Shown here in pieces: positions 16,590 to 25,759 of a stretch of 64,000 nt of DNA (the first letter of the stretch is position 1; the number at the start of each line of letters is the position of its first letter). Both the position numbers and the translations under genes were made by a program. The notes below the pieces were generated by a model. The model was not told where the DNA came from, did no database searches, and saw only the letters and a list, made by a program, of their open reading frames with translations. Origin of the DNA: Actinoallomurus iriomotensis (GTDB taxonomy: Bacteria; Actinomycetota; Actinomycetes; Streptosporangiales; Streptosporangiaceae); NCBI RefSeq assembly GCF_030269445.1, contig NZ_BSTJ01000006.1, positions 439,204-503,203 of the forward strand. Reading direction: 5' to 3'.

Positions 16590-17843
16590 ATGAAGTCAGA
16601 CGTGACGGACCCCGGGCTCGCCGAGTCCGGGGTCCGGCGTATCGAGTGGGCCGACCGTTCGATGCCGGTGTTGCGGCGCATCCGCGAGCGGTTCGCCGCC
16701 GACCGCCCGCTGGACGGCATGAAGGTCGCGGCGTGCATGCACGTCACCACCGAGACCGCGAACCTCATCCGCACGCTCCAGGCCGGCGGGGCCGAGGTCG
16801 CGCTCGCGGCGTCCAACCCGCTGTCGACGCAGGACGACACGGCGGCCGCGCTCGTGGAGGAGTACGGCGCGGCCGTCTTCGCCCGGCAGGGCGTCGACCG
16901 CGACGGCTACTACCGGCACATCCACCAGGCGCTGTCGATCGGGCCGGACCTGGTGCTGGACGACGGCTGCGACCTGGTCAACACGCTGCACACCGAGCGC
17001 CTCGACCTGGCCGCCGGCGTACGCGGGGGGTGCGAGGAGACCACGACCGGCGTCATCCGGCTGCACCAGATGGCCCGCGAGGACGCCCTGCGCTTCCCGA
17101 TGGTGGCGGTCAACGACACCGACACGAAGCACATGTTCGACAACCGGTACGGCACGGGCCAGTCCACCCTGGACGGCATCATCCGCGCGACGAACACCCT
17201 GCTCGCCGGCAAGACGATCGTCATCGCGGGCTTCGGCTACTGCGGCCGCGGCCTGGCCGAACGCGCCCGCGGCATGGGCGGCCGCGTCGTCGTCACCGAG
17301 ATCGACCCGGTCAAGGCGCTGGACGCGGCCCTGCAGGGCTTCCGGGTGCAGCCGATGTCCCAGGCCGCCGAGGACGGCGACGTGTTCATCACCGTCACCG
17401 GGAACACCGACGTGATCCGCGCCGAGCACTTCGCCCGTATGAAGGACGGCGCGATCCTCGCCAACTCCGGCCACTTCGACGTGGAGGTCGACGTACGGGC
17501 CCTCGCCGACCTGGCGGTGGAGGTCCGCCACGAGGTACGCCCGCAGGCGGACGAGTACGTCCTGGCCGACGGGCGGCGCCTGGTGCTGCTCGCCGAGGGC
17601 CGGCTGGTGAACCTGGCGGCGGCCGAGGGCCACCCGGCCGCCGTGATGGACATGTCGTTCGCCGACCAGGCGCTCACGTGCGAGTGGCTGGTCACCCAGG
17701 ATCTGGCCCCGGGCGTGTACGAGGTGCCGGAGGCGATCGACACGGAGGTCGCCCGGCTCAAGCTGATCTCGATGGACATCGAGATCGACGCCCTGACCCC
17801 GGACCAGGAGGTCTACCTGTCGTCCTGGCGCCGCGGCTCCTGA
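16590..17843 (+). CDS. Second adenosylhomocysteinase-like hydrolase, archaeal/Thermotoga type
   Basis: A 417-residue AhcY homologue of the shorter type seen in archaea and Thermotoga, one archaeal member of which (M. jannaschii MJ1388) acts on S-inosylhomocysteine. Visible: ACMHVTTETANLIRTLQAGG, ASNPLSTQDDTAAAL, CEETTTGVIRLHQM, NDTDTKHMFDNRYGTGQS, the NAD loop IAGFGYCGRGLAERARGMGG and NSGHFDVEVD. It lacks the ~40-residue insert and the C-terminal KxDHYRY, ending instead in YLSSWRRGS. It is only distantly like the upstream gene, so it is not a recent duplication. ATG 16590 lies 13 bp after ahcY, so both are one operon. Inferred role: hydrolysis of SAH or S-inosylhomocysteine, or of another nucleoside thioether. 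Its 3' end overlaps the convergent reductase gene by 31 bp. Confidence 0.85.
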   Translation: MKSDVTDPGLAESGVRRIEWADRSMPVLRRIRERFAADRPLDGMKVAACMHVTTETANLIRTLQAGGAEVALAASNPLSTQDDTAAALVEEYGAAVFARQGVDRDGYYRHIHQALSIGPDLVLDDGCDLVNTLHTERLDLAAGVRGGCEETTTGVIRLHQMAREDALRFPMVAVNDTDTKHMFDNRYGTGQSTLDGIIRATNTLLAGKTIVIAGFGYCGRGLAERARGMGGRVVVTEIDPVKALDAALQGFRVQPMSQAAEDGDVFITVTGNTDVIRAEHFARMKDGAILANSGHFDVEVDVRALADLAVEVRHEVRPQADEYVLADGRRLVLLAEGRLVNLAAAEGHPAAVMDMSFADQALTCEWLVTQDLAPGVYEVPEAIDTEVARLKLISMDIEIDALTPDQEVYLSSWRRGS

Positions 17844-18478
17844 GCGGCCGCCGACGGCATGTGTGGTACGGCGGCTCCCGGGTCGTGACCGGCGAAGACC
17901 AGCCCGATGACGAACCCCGCGACCTCCTCCAGCTGGCGGGCTCGGTCGAGCCCTCCCAGCACGGCCGGTGCGCCGCCGACCGCGCGTGCGAGCTCGCCGA
18001 CGACCTCCAGCGCCGCCGGGTCGTCGCCGCACATCGCCACGGTGACGGCCGTTTCGCCCGGTCCCGTCCACTGGTCGGAGGGGAAGAGATGGAAGGCCTT
18101 GACGACGTGTGCCCCCGGAGCCAGGCCCGCGATCCGCTCCGCCATCGACTCCCCGGGCCCGGTGAGCAGTGCGCCGACTCCGTGGTCGACGGGGTTCGTG
18201 GGATCGATCAGCGGCGTGCCCGCCAGCGAGCCGTCGGCGGCGCCCACGGCCCGCAGCATGTCCTCGACGCCGTCCCAGGCGACGGCGAGCAGCACCGCGT
18301 CGCGCCCGGTGACCACCTCCCGCGGCTCGGCCGCGCGTACGTCCGGGCCGAGCCGGTCCGCGAGGTCCCGCGCCTTGGCGGGTGACCGGCCGCCGACCAC
18401 GATCTCGTGTCCCGCCCGCGCCCAGCCCTCGGCGAGTGCCGCCGCCAGCGTTCCCGTTCCCAGGATTCCGATCCGCAT
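17813..18478 (-). CDS. NADPH:F420 oxidoreductase-like (Fno-like) Rossmann protein
   Basis: A 221-residue protein with an N-terminal Rossmann fold: MRIGILGTGTLAAALAEGWA, then VVGGRSPAKARDLADRLG, where R/S residues after the second strand favour NADPH. DAVLLAVAWDGVEDML and LIDPTNPVD fit the F420-dependent NADP reductase/coenzyme F420 family, as does AFHLFPSDQW. Enzymes of this group pass hydride between NADPH and F420, or act as small NADPH reductases; true F420 use here is unproven. ATG 18478 is 53-98 bp from the divergent HxlR start, with palindromes between, suggesting HxlR control. The last 31 bp overlap the end of the second AhcY gene. Confidence 0.75.
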   Translation of the reverse strand: MRIGILGTGTLAAALAEGWARAGHEIVVGGRSPAKARDLADRLGPDVRAAEPREVVTGRDAVLLAVAWDGVEDMLRAVGAADGSLAGTPLIDPTNPVDHGVGALLTGPGESMAERIAGLAPGAHVVKAFHLFPSDQWTGPGETAVTVAMCGDDPAALEVVGELARAVGGAPAVLGGLDRARQLEEVAGFVIGLVFAGHDPGAAVPHMPSAAAQEPRRQDDR

Positions 18479-18531
18479 CGTCGTTTCCCTTCCTCGTTGA
18501 TCGTCCGGCGGCCACGGTAAGGAAGGCGACG

Positions 18532-18562
18532 CGCACCGATCGGTGCGTATCGCGTGCGCGAT
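18532..18562. promoter_or_regulatory. Two adjacent palindromes in the reductase/HxlR divergent promoter
   Basis: CGCACCGATCGGTGCG (18532-18547) is a perfect 16-bp palindrome; one base on, ATCGCG-TG-CGCGAT (18549-18562) is another. They lie upstream of both start codons and are good candidates for HxlR dimer sites. The first covers the upstream GTG (18543) of the HxlR frame, arguing that translation starts further down. Confidence 0.6.
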
Positions 18563-18575
18563 GATGGTGGGCGAG

Positions 18576-18965
18576 ATGAGCGAAGCCCACTGCTACCAGA
18601 TGGTCGCCGACTGCCGCCTGCGGGCGGCCACCGACCTGTTCGCCCACACCTGGGATCCCGTCGTCCTGGCGGCCCTTCAGTCCGGGCCGCGCCGGCGCCG
18701 CGAGCTGAGGGCCGCGATCGGAGGCATCAGCGACAAGGTCATGACCGAGACGTTGCACCGCCTGTCCGGCAACGGCCTGATCGACCGTCGGACCTACGCC
18801 GAGGCCCCGCCGCGCGTCGAGTACGGCCTGACGGCCCTCGGGCGCAGCCTGGTCGACGGCCCGATGAGAGCGCTCGGGGACTGGCTGACCGAGCACGGCG
18901 ACGAGCTCCTCGACGCCCAAGAACGCTCCGCGCTCGAGGGCCTGTCTCGAAGTCCCCGTCCGTAG
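18576..18965 (+). CDS. HxlR family winged-helix regulator
   Basis: A regulator of about 129 residues of the HxlR family, winged-helix proteins that often sense aldehydes, quinones or redox state. The core reads CRLRAATDLFAHTWDPVVLA, then GPRRRRELRAAIGGISDKVM, TETLHRLSGNGLIDRRTYAE and PRVEYGLTALG, the standard HxlR helix order and wing. Starts at GTG 18543, ATG 18561 and ATG 18576 are possible; 18576 is preferred because palindromic operators cover the others, and it gives the usual short N-terminus with the CY-x(5)-C cysteines. The last nine codons and the stop fall inside the left arm and loop of an inverted-repeat element (18937-19008), so the native C-terminus may have been replaced. Confidence 0.85.
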   Translation: MSEAHCYQMVADCRLRAATDLFAHTWDPVVLAALQSGPRRRRELRAAIGGISDKVMTETLHRLSGNGLIDRRTYAEAPPRVEYGLTALGRSLVDGPMRALGDWLTEHGDELLDAQERSALEGLSRSPRP

Positions 18966-19008
18966 CGAGCGCCGCGCAGTAGGACAGCGGGGCTTCGAGA
19001 CAGGCCCT
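18937..19008. repeat. MITE-like inverted-repeat element at the end of the hxlR-type gene
   Basis: Left arm AGGGCCTGTCTCGAAG plus CCCC (18937-18957) pairs with GGGG plus CTTCGAGACAGGCCCT (18989-19008): 20 paired bases with one unpaired T. The loop also pairs through GTCC/GGAC. At 72 bp it could be a strong terminator, but arms of this length starting with GGGCCTGTCTC resemble transposon ends, so a small non-autonomous element (MITE) is plausible. No clear target duplication is seen. Confidence 0.55.
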
Positions 19009-19019
19009 AGATTGGGGCC

Positions 19020-19580
19020 ATGCCGCACGGAACGTACGTTCATGAGTCGCAGGTCGAGGAGAGGTTCTCCTGCGCTCCGGACGGAGGAGGCTGGCGCTAC
19101 ACCGCCGAACGCTCCGACGGCGGCACCATCGAGCTGATCGCCGACGGACGCTGGCGGCCGGCCCGGCTCCAGGTGACCTCCGGCGAGCACGTGCTGCGCG
19201 GCGGCGCGGCAGGCGCCGAGCTGCTGTGGGTCACCGGGGGCCGGGAGGGCTCCGCGCGCGCCACCGGGTTCGTCGGTGACTCGCCGGGGCTGCTCGTCGC
19301 CGTCGCGCGCTCGCTTGGCCTGACCGAGGGGGAGCGGGCCGACGTGCGCCTCCTGATGCTCACCGAGCCAGCGCTCGCCGTCCGTACGGTGCCGCAGCGC
19401 TGGGCGCTCACCGAGATCACCTGGCACGAGGCCGACGAGGGCCGGCTACCGGTCGAACGCTACGAGATCACCGATCTGGAGACCGGGGAGATCTCGGAGT
19501 GCTACCTCGCCGGCGACGTCGTCGTGGCCGCCTCCGGGATCGAGCTGGCCGGGCTGGACGACCCGCCGAACTTCGCCTGA
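19020..19580 (+). CDS. Conserved-looking hypothetical protein
   Basis: A 186-residue soluble protein I cannot assign with confidence. It is rich in beta-strand-like segments with repeated W and GG turns (GGGWRYTAERSDGG, DGRWRPARLQVTSGEHVLRG, ELLWVTGG), then a helical centre and a strand-rich end (YEITDLETGEISECYLAGDVV). The layout recalls barrel-like lipid- or glycolipid-binding families, but that is only a resemblance. ATG 19020 has no ribosome site; TAGATT at 19008-19013, abutting the inverted repeat, sits seven bases ahead and would make a leaderless transcript. It converges on the RDD gene with a 4-bp gap. Confidence 0.6.
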   Translation: MPHGTYVHESQVEERFSCAPDGGGWRYTAERSDGGTIELIADGRWRPARLQVTSGEHVLRGGAAGAELLWVTGGREGSARATGFVGDSPGLLVAVARSLGLTEGERADVRLLMLTEPALAVRTVPQRWALTEITWHEADEGRLPVERYEITDLETGEISECYLAGDVVVAASGIELAGLDDPPNFA

Positions 19581-19584
19581 CCGG

Positions 19585-20529
19585 TCACTGCCGGGGCGGC
19601 AGGAACCGGGGCGCCGAACCTGGGGCCGCGCCGAGCCACTCGGGACCCGGCACCGGGCCCGGGCCGTACGAGGGCGGCGGTGGCGGGGGTCCGCCCACCG
19701 GGATCGCCTGGGGCACGGGTGCCGGCATGGGCATGACCGGCGCGCCGCGGCGGTTGATCGCCTCGCGCCGGGCGGCGCGTTCGGCCAGCCGGACCTCCTC
19801 GCGGTGCCGGCGTTCGGCCAGGACGGCCGACAGGTAGATCTCCGGCCGGAACCCCGGAGGCGGCGGCGGGCTGACGTAGCGCAGGATCTCCGCCATGAGC
19901 CGGTCGCCCATCGCGTCGCGTACGCGGGGCGCCAGCTCCCAGAAGCGCGTGAGGTACTGCCGCGCGGCCATCGCCACGTTGTCCGGCAGCATGGCGAGCT
20001 CCAGCGACCGCGCCCACGGCGCCAGCGGCGGCGGCATGATCGCGACCGGCCCGAGGAAGACGTTGACCGGCACCCGGTCCTGGATGACGATCGTGCCCGC
20101 GAACAGGTCGCCGAGCCGCTTGCCGCGCTGGTTGAGCAGCGACGAGATGAGCGCGGGCGAACCGAGCAGCGCCCAGATCTCCAGGAACCCGGCCAGCGCG
20201 CGTACGAGGGCCTGCCGGAAGCGCTCAGGGCCACCGTCGTCGCCGACGACGCGCAGCCCGACCGCGAGCTTGCCCAGAGTGCGGCCGCGCGTCAGCGTCT
20301 CCGTGATCGTCGGGTAGCCCACGAACACGGCCACCATGCACACGATCGACAGACCCACCGCCACGGCCGAGTCGAGCACCGTCGCCGACAGGCCGACGAA
20401 GATGAAGCAGATGTAGAGCACGAAGATCTGCAACAGCATGTCGACGAACAGCGCCAGGGCGCGGCTGGCCAGCCGCGCCACCCGGATGTCGAGTGCCACG
20501 GCCTCGCCGGTCACCAGTTCGATCGGCAC
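19585..20529 (-). CDS. RDD family membrane protein
   Basis: A 314-residue membrane protein with the RDD domain: VALDIRVARLASRALALFVD (the R and D that name the family) in helix 1, two hydrophobic helices (LQIFVLYICFIFVGLS and AVGLSIVCMVAVFVGY), then LTRGRTLGKLAVGLRVVGDDG and GKRLGDLFAGTIVI. A long Pro-rich cytosolic tail ends it. RDD proteins are proposed ion or small-molecule transport components; function is open. GTG 20529 follows a strong GGGAGG, so the 102 extra codons open upstream are not used. It is divergent from spoIIM-like 20602, a pairing also seen next to the MoxR/DUF58 operon in other actinobacteria. Confidence 0.88.
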   Translation of the reverse strand: MPIELVTGEAVALDIRVARLASRALALFVDMLLQIFVLYICFIFVGLSATVLDSAVAVGLSIVCMVAVFVGYPTITETLTRGRTLGKLAVGLRVVGDDGGPERFRQALVRALAGFLEIWALLGSPALISSLLNQRGKRLGDLFAGTIVIQDRVPVNVFLGPVAIMPPPLAPWARSLELAMLPDNVAMAARQYLTRFWELAPRVRDAMGDRLMAEILRYVSPPPPPGFRPEIYLSAVLAERRHREEVRLAERAARREAINRRGAPVMPMPAPVPQAIPVGGPPPPPPSYGPGPVPGPEWLGAAPGSAPRFLPPRQ

Positions 20530-20601
20530 GCGCCCTCCCGTCGGATCACTGAGAGACTGGCGAGGATCCCCCAGGAGTCTTTGAGAGTAGTCTGCCCGTT
20601 T

Positions 20602-21600
20602 GTGGACGTCGATGCCTTCGTGGCCGCGCACAACGCCGAGTGGCGGCGCCTGGAGCAACTGATCAACCGGGGTGCCAGGAAGCTGAGCGGTGCGGAGATC
20701 GACGAGCTGGTCGAGCTGTACCAGCGGGCCGCGACCCACCTGTCCGTCGTCCGCTCCAGCTCGCCGGAGCCCGCGCTGGTCGGCCGCCTGTCGTCGCTGG
20801 TGGCCCGGGGGCGCGCGGCGGTGACCGGCGCGCACGCGCCGATGTGGCGCGACGTCGCCCGCTTCCTCACCGTCTCCTTCCCGGCCACCGCGTACCGGAT
20901 GCGGAGGTGGTGGCTCGGCGCGGCGGTCATCTCCAACCTGGTGTCGCTGGTCATCGCCGTCTGGGTGGCCCGCAACCCGGACGTGCAGACGTCACTGCTG
21001 TCCCCGATGCAGATCCGCCAGCTCGTCGAACACGACTTCGCGAACTACTACACCGACCACGCGGCGGGTGCGTTCGCCTTCCAGGTGTGGGTGAACAACG
21101 TCTGGGTCTCGGCCGAGGCGCTGATCTTCGGCATCCTGCTCGGCATCCCGACGATCTTCGCCCTGTGGGGCAACCAGCTGAACCTCGGCGTCTCCGCCGG
21201 CCTGATGTTCGCCCACGGCAAGGGCGCGATCTTCTTCGGCCTGATCCTGCCGCACGGCATGCTGGAACTCACGGCCGTGTACCTCGCCGCCGCGGCCGGC
21301 CTGCGCCTCGGCTGGACGATCATCGACCCGGGCCACCGCCGCCGCAGCCATGCCCTGGCCGAGGAGGGCCGCGCGGCGATGAGCATCGCCCTGGGACTCA
21401 TCATCGTGCTGGCGGTGTCGGGCGCGATCGAGGGCTTCGTGACGGGACACGTGAGCGTGACGTGGATCCGCATCGGCATCGGCGTGATCGCGGAGTCCGC
21501 CTTCCTGACGTACGTCATCGTGTTCGGCCGCCGCGCGGTCCGCGAGGGCGACACCGGCGACATGGAAGCCGTCCCCGACACCGCCCCGGTCGCCGCCTGA
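20602..21600 (+). CDS. SpoIIM-like (stage II sporulation protein M) membrane protein
   Basis: A 332-residue membrane protein of the SpoIIM/YqfD-neighbour family widespread in actinobacteria. A soluble N-terminal helical domain (VDAFVAAHNAEWRRLEQLIN, LSGAEIDELVELYQRAATHL) precedes about five membrane segments; the family stretch FANYYTDHAAGAFAFQVWVN, ILLGIPTIFALWGNQLNLG and LILPHGMLELTAVYLAAAAG is clear. In Bacillus, SpoIIM helps peptidoglycan degradation during engulfment; in actinobacteria the homologue is non-sporulation-specific and of unknown function. GTG 20602 is chosen for the conserved VDAF start; no good ribosome site precedes it. It ends 8 bp before the end of the convergent DUF58 gene. 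Confidence 0.85.
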   Translation: MDVDAFVAAHNAEWRRLEQLINRGARKLSGAEIDELVELYQRAATHLSVVRSSSPEPALVGRLSSLVARGRAAVTGAHAPMWRDVARFLTVSFPATAYRMRRWWLGAAVISNLVSLVIAVWVARNPDVQTSLLSPMQIRQLVEHDFANYYTDHAAGAFAFQVWVNNVWVSAEALIFGILLGIPTIFALWGNQLNLGVSAGLMFAHGKGAIFFGLILPHGMLELTAVYLAAAAGLRLGWTIIDPGHRRRSHALAEEGRAAMSIALGLIIVLAVSGAIEGFVTGHVSVTWIRIGIGVIAESAFLTYVIVFGRRAVREGDTGDMEAVPDTAPVAA

Positions 21601-21608
21601 CCACGCCT

Positions 21609-22901
21609 TCAGAGGCGGCCGGCGGCCTTCAGGGACAGGTACGCGTCGGCCAGGGCCGGGGCGATGTCCTCCGGTGGGGCGTCGACGACCTCCACGCCGT
21701 ACTTGCGGAGTTCCGCCGTCACGCGGCTGCGGTCGGCGCGGGCGCGTTCGGCGGCGGCCGCGTCGTAGACGGCGCTCGCGTCGCCGCGGGCCGTGGCCAT
21801 CTCGGTCACCCGCGGGTCGCTCACCGCGGCGACCATCACCAGGTGCTTGGCGGTGAGCTGGGGCAGCAGCGGCAGCAGGCCCTCCTCCATCGCCGCGGCG
21901 TTGAGGTCGGTCAGCAGCACCACGAGGCAGCGTTGCCGTACGCGGGCCAGCAGGGTCGAGACCATGCCCGCCGCGTCCGCCTCGATGAGTTCGGGCTCCA
22001 GGGGGGCCATGGCGCGGACCATCGCGGGCAGCAGGTTGGTGCGCGTGCTGCCCTCCACCCGGGCGCGTACCTGCCGGTCGTAGGCCAGCAGGTCCACCCG
22101 GTCGCCCGCACGCGAGGCCAGCGCGCCGAGCAGCAGGGCGGCGTCCATCGAGCAGTCGAGCCGGGGGATGTCGCCGACCCGGCCCGCGGCCGTACGGCCG
22201 GTGTCCAGGACCAGGTAGATGCGCCGGTCGCGTTCGGGCCGCCACGTGCGGACGACCACGTCGCTCCGGCGCGCCGTCGCCCGCCAGTCGATGGAGCGTA
22301 CGTCGTCGCCGTCCACGTACTCCCGCAGCGAGTCGAACTCCGTGCCCTGCCCGCGAATGAGCGCGACATGCTGGCCGGTCAGCTCCCGCAGGCGGGACAG
22401 CTTGGCCGGCAGGTGCCGTCGCGAGGGGAAGGCCGGCAGGACGCGTACGGTCCAGGGCGCCCGGCGGGAGAGCTGGCGGGCGGCCAGCCGCAGCGGCCCG
22501 TACGAGCGGATCGTCACCGAGACGGCCCGGCGGTCGCCCCGGCGCGTGGGGACGAGACGCATGTCGACGCGGCGGCGTTCGCCCGGCGGCACCGACAGGG
22601 TGGCCGAGCGCGGCGTCGCGCCGGCGCTGGGCGGCCAGGCGTCGCGCACCTCCGCGCGCAGCCGCCGCGTACCGGGGTTCTCCACGATGAGGGAGACCGA
22701 GGCCTCCTCGCCGAGGCGGACGTTCGTGTCGCCGGAGCGGTGCAGGCCGAGCGCGCGGACGTTGCCCGCCAGCGCCAGGTCGGCCGCGACCAGGGCCACG
22801 ACCAGGGCGTTCACCGCGAGCAGCGTCCACCAGCTCGGCACGATGACCATCACGGCCGCGCCGAGCAGCGCCAGGAGCCCGGTACGGCCGGTCAGCGCCA
22901 T
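21609..22901 (-). CDS. DUF58 domain protein (MoxR partner)
   Basis: A 430-residue protein with two N-terminal membrane helices (LLALLGAAVMVIVPSWWTLL and VNALVVALVAADLALAG), a beta-rich middle, and the DUF58 signature TEFDSLREYVDGDDVRSIDW (about residues 187-206), followed by a von Willebrand factor A-like domain with LVLDTGRT at its metal-site position. DUF58 proteins work with MoxR AAA+ ATPases, probably as their membrane-linked clients or adaptors in envelope processes. Last gene of the five-gene minus-strand operon (GDPD-like membrane protein, DUF4129, DUF4350, MoxR, DUF58); only 10 bp separate it from the MoxR gene. Confidence 0.9.
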   Translation of the reverse strand: MALTGRTGLLALLGAAVMVIVPSWWTLLAVNALVVALVAADLALAGNVRALGLHRSGDTNVRLGEEASVSLIVENPGTRRLRAEVRDAWPPSAGATPRSATLSVPPGERRRVDMRLVPTRRGDRRAVSVTIRSYGPLRLAARQLSRRAPWTVRVLPAFPSRRHLPAKLSRLRELTGQHVALIRGQGTEFDSLREYVDGDDVRSIDWRATARRSDVVVRTWRPERDRRIYLVLDTGRTAAGRVGDIPRLDCSMDAALLLGALASRAGDRVDLLAYDRQVRARVEGSTRTNLLPAMVRAMAPLEPELIEADAAGMVSTLLARVRQRCLVVLLTDLNAAAMEEGLLPLLPQLTAKHLVMVAAVSDPRVTEMATARGDASAVYDAAAAERARADRSRVTAELRKYGVEVVDAPPEDIAPALADAYLSLKAAGRL

Positions 22902-22911
22902 GCCGCGCTCC

Positions 22912-23915
<1,004 letters not shown>

Positions 23916-23919
<4 letters not shown>

Positions 23920-25103
23920 GAGCTACGAACCTGCCTTTCGAGTTCGTCGAGGTAGCCGGAGAGCCGGACCAGCTCGGCGTCGTCCATTGGTGGAGGACCG
24001 TACAGCGCCGCGCCGATGGCGGCTTGCGGCTCTCCCGTGTGCGCCGCGATGCCGGCGACGATCTCGTTCGCCATCGCCGGGTCGGAGGCGGCGCTCTTCG
24101 GCATGCCGAGCAGGGCGGTGAGGCGTTCGAGCGCCCCGGCGCGCAGCGCCATGGCCGCGCGGTCACCGGCCCCGCGCGAGCGGTACAGCCGGGCCCGTCC
24201 CTCGACCGCCTCCGCGGAGCGGACCACCACGGGCAGCGGCTCGACCACGACCGGACCCAGCCGGCGTGCCCGCCACAGCGCGACCAGCACCACCGCGATC
24301 ACCGCCTGCAGCACGGCGAGCTTCACGCCGAACGGGACCAGCTCGGTGAACGACTTCTGCCCGCCGGCGCCGGGCGGCGGCGGGGCCGGCAGCAGCCAGA
24401 CCACGTTCGAGCGGGAGCCGAGGAGGTTCATGCCGAGCGCGGCGTCGCCCGCGTCGGTGAGGCGTTCGTTGGTGAACGGGCCGCCGGATCCGATCACCGT
24501 GACGTTCGCGCCGCCCACCGGCAGCTGGACCAGACTCGGCCGCCCGTCCCCGAGGTAGCACTGCGTCGCGCCGGCGGGGGCCCGGTAGACCTGACCGCCG
24601 ATGAGGTCGATCGAGCCGGCGTCGGCCGCGGCGGGCAGCGGGCAGGCGGGGGAGATCGTGCCCGAGGTGACGCCGTCGGTCTCGACGCCGGGCGCGAGCG
24701 CCTCGAGCGCGTCGCCGGACGGCTCCAGCAGCAGCCGGTCGCCGGGCAGGGCGCGCAGGGTGGCCAGGTCGGTGGAGGTCAGCCGCTCCGACCGCGCGAT
24801 CACCAGGAGGGTGTCGGGGTTGGAGTTCACCGCGCCGGCCGCCGCGGACACGCTGCGCGCCACGGTCACCGGGGTGCCGTGCTGCCGGGTGATCTCGACG
24901 AGCGCGCGGGCGCCCTGCTGTCCCGGCGAGTCGGGGTCGAGGTACTCCGCGCGGACCTTGGGCCGCAGCGCGGCGAGCACCACGCCGATGATGACCAGCG
25001 CCAGCAGGACGATCAGGATGCCGCGCGAGCGCCGCCAGCGCCGGTGCGCGACCTGCCGCGCGGTCTCGGGCGCGGCCGGGGGCGCCGTCTGGACCGCGGT
25101 CAC
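23916..25103 (-). CDS. DUF4350 domain membrane protein
   Basis: A 395-residue protein with one N-terminal membrane helix (RGILIVLLALVIIGVVLAAL, about residues 27-46), an extracytoplasmic domain matching DUF4350 (SPGQQGARALVEITRQHGTP, DTLLVIARSERLTSTDLATL), a second helix (LAVLQAVIAVVLVALWRARR, about 263-282) and a cytosolic helical tail. Function unknown, but this gene is a fixed partner of MoxR, DUF58 and DUF4129 in actinobacteria, suggesting a membrane complex. Both ends overlap their neighbours by 4 bp, implying tight translational coupling. Confidence 0.85.
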
Positions 25104-25759
25104 GTGGTGCTCCCGGAGACGAGCGGCGCCGGGCGCGCCGCCCGTACCCGCCGGTCGAGGTCGACGAGCCGCTGGTAACCCTCGGCGTCACCCTGGCGTC
25201 CGCCGTACCAGACGTCGTCGAAGGTCCGTACGCCCGCGGCGAGTTCTTCGGCGTGGTCGGGCAGCGCGGCGCCCGCCTCGGCCGCCAGCTCGTCGGCGGT
25301 ACGGCCGGGGCGAGGCTCGACGATGACGCGTTCTTCGAGGTCGCGGGCGATGGCGCGCAGGCGTTCGCGGATGGCCTCGGGCCACTCGCCGGCGGCCGCG
25401 TGGCGTTCGGCGGCGGTGCGGTGGTCCTCGGCGGTGGTGTGGGTGTCGTCGAGCAGGCCCGTGCGTTCGGCCGCGCTGCGGCGCAGGTTGCCGACGCGCC
25501 ACCAGATCGCGGCGGCCACCAGGATCAGCACGACCACGAGCACGACCAGCGCCGTCCAGCCCCAGCCGCTGCCGGCGTGCTCGCCCGGCGTGTGGTCGAA
25601 CAGGCGGCTCAGCCAGTCGTTGATCTTGTTGATGATCCGGTCGAGGAACGACGGCTCGTCGCGGTGGTAGATCGGCTTGTTCAGCTCGCGGCGGGCGAGC
25701 TCGCGCGCCGCGTCGCGGCCGACGGGCGGTGCGGGGGCGTTGAGGATCACCGTGGCCAT
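25100..25759 (-). CDS. DUF4129 domain membrane protein
   Basis: A 219-residue protein with one central membrane helix (WTALVVLVVVLILVAAAIWW, about residues 68-87) and a C-terminal DUF4129 domain: RERLRAIARDLEERVIVEPR, then the family motif PGRTADELAAEAGAALP and FDDVWYGGRQGD. DUF4129 resembles the protease-associated domain of transglutaminase-like membrane proteins, here without the transglutaminase. ATG 25759 lies inside the last codons of the upstream gene (13-bp overlap) and has a weak ribosome site, so it probably depends on coupling. Part of the MoxR operon. A longer read-through upstream of 25759 is an out-of-frame shadow. Confidence 0.87.
   Translation of the reverse strand: MATVILNAPAPPVGRDAARELARRELNKPIYHRDEPSFLDRIINKINDWLSRLFDHTPGEHAGSGWGWTALVVLVVVLILVAAAIWWRVGNLRRSAAERTGLLDDTHTTAEDHRTAAERHAAAGEWPEAIRERLRAIARDLEERVIVEPRPGRTADELAAEAGAALPDHAEELAAGVRTFDDVWYGGRQGDAEGYQRLVDLDRRVRAARPAPLVSGSTT

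Noticed and set aside
16596-19427. A 943-codon frame antisense to the second AhcY gene that runs through the reductase region out of frame
   Set aside because: It overlaps three well-supported genes and its Arg/Gly-rich middle is out of frame with the real reductase.
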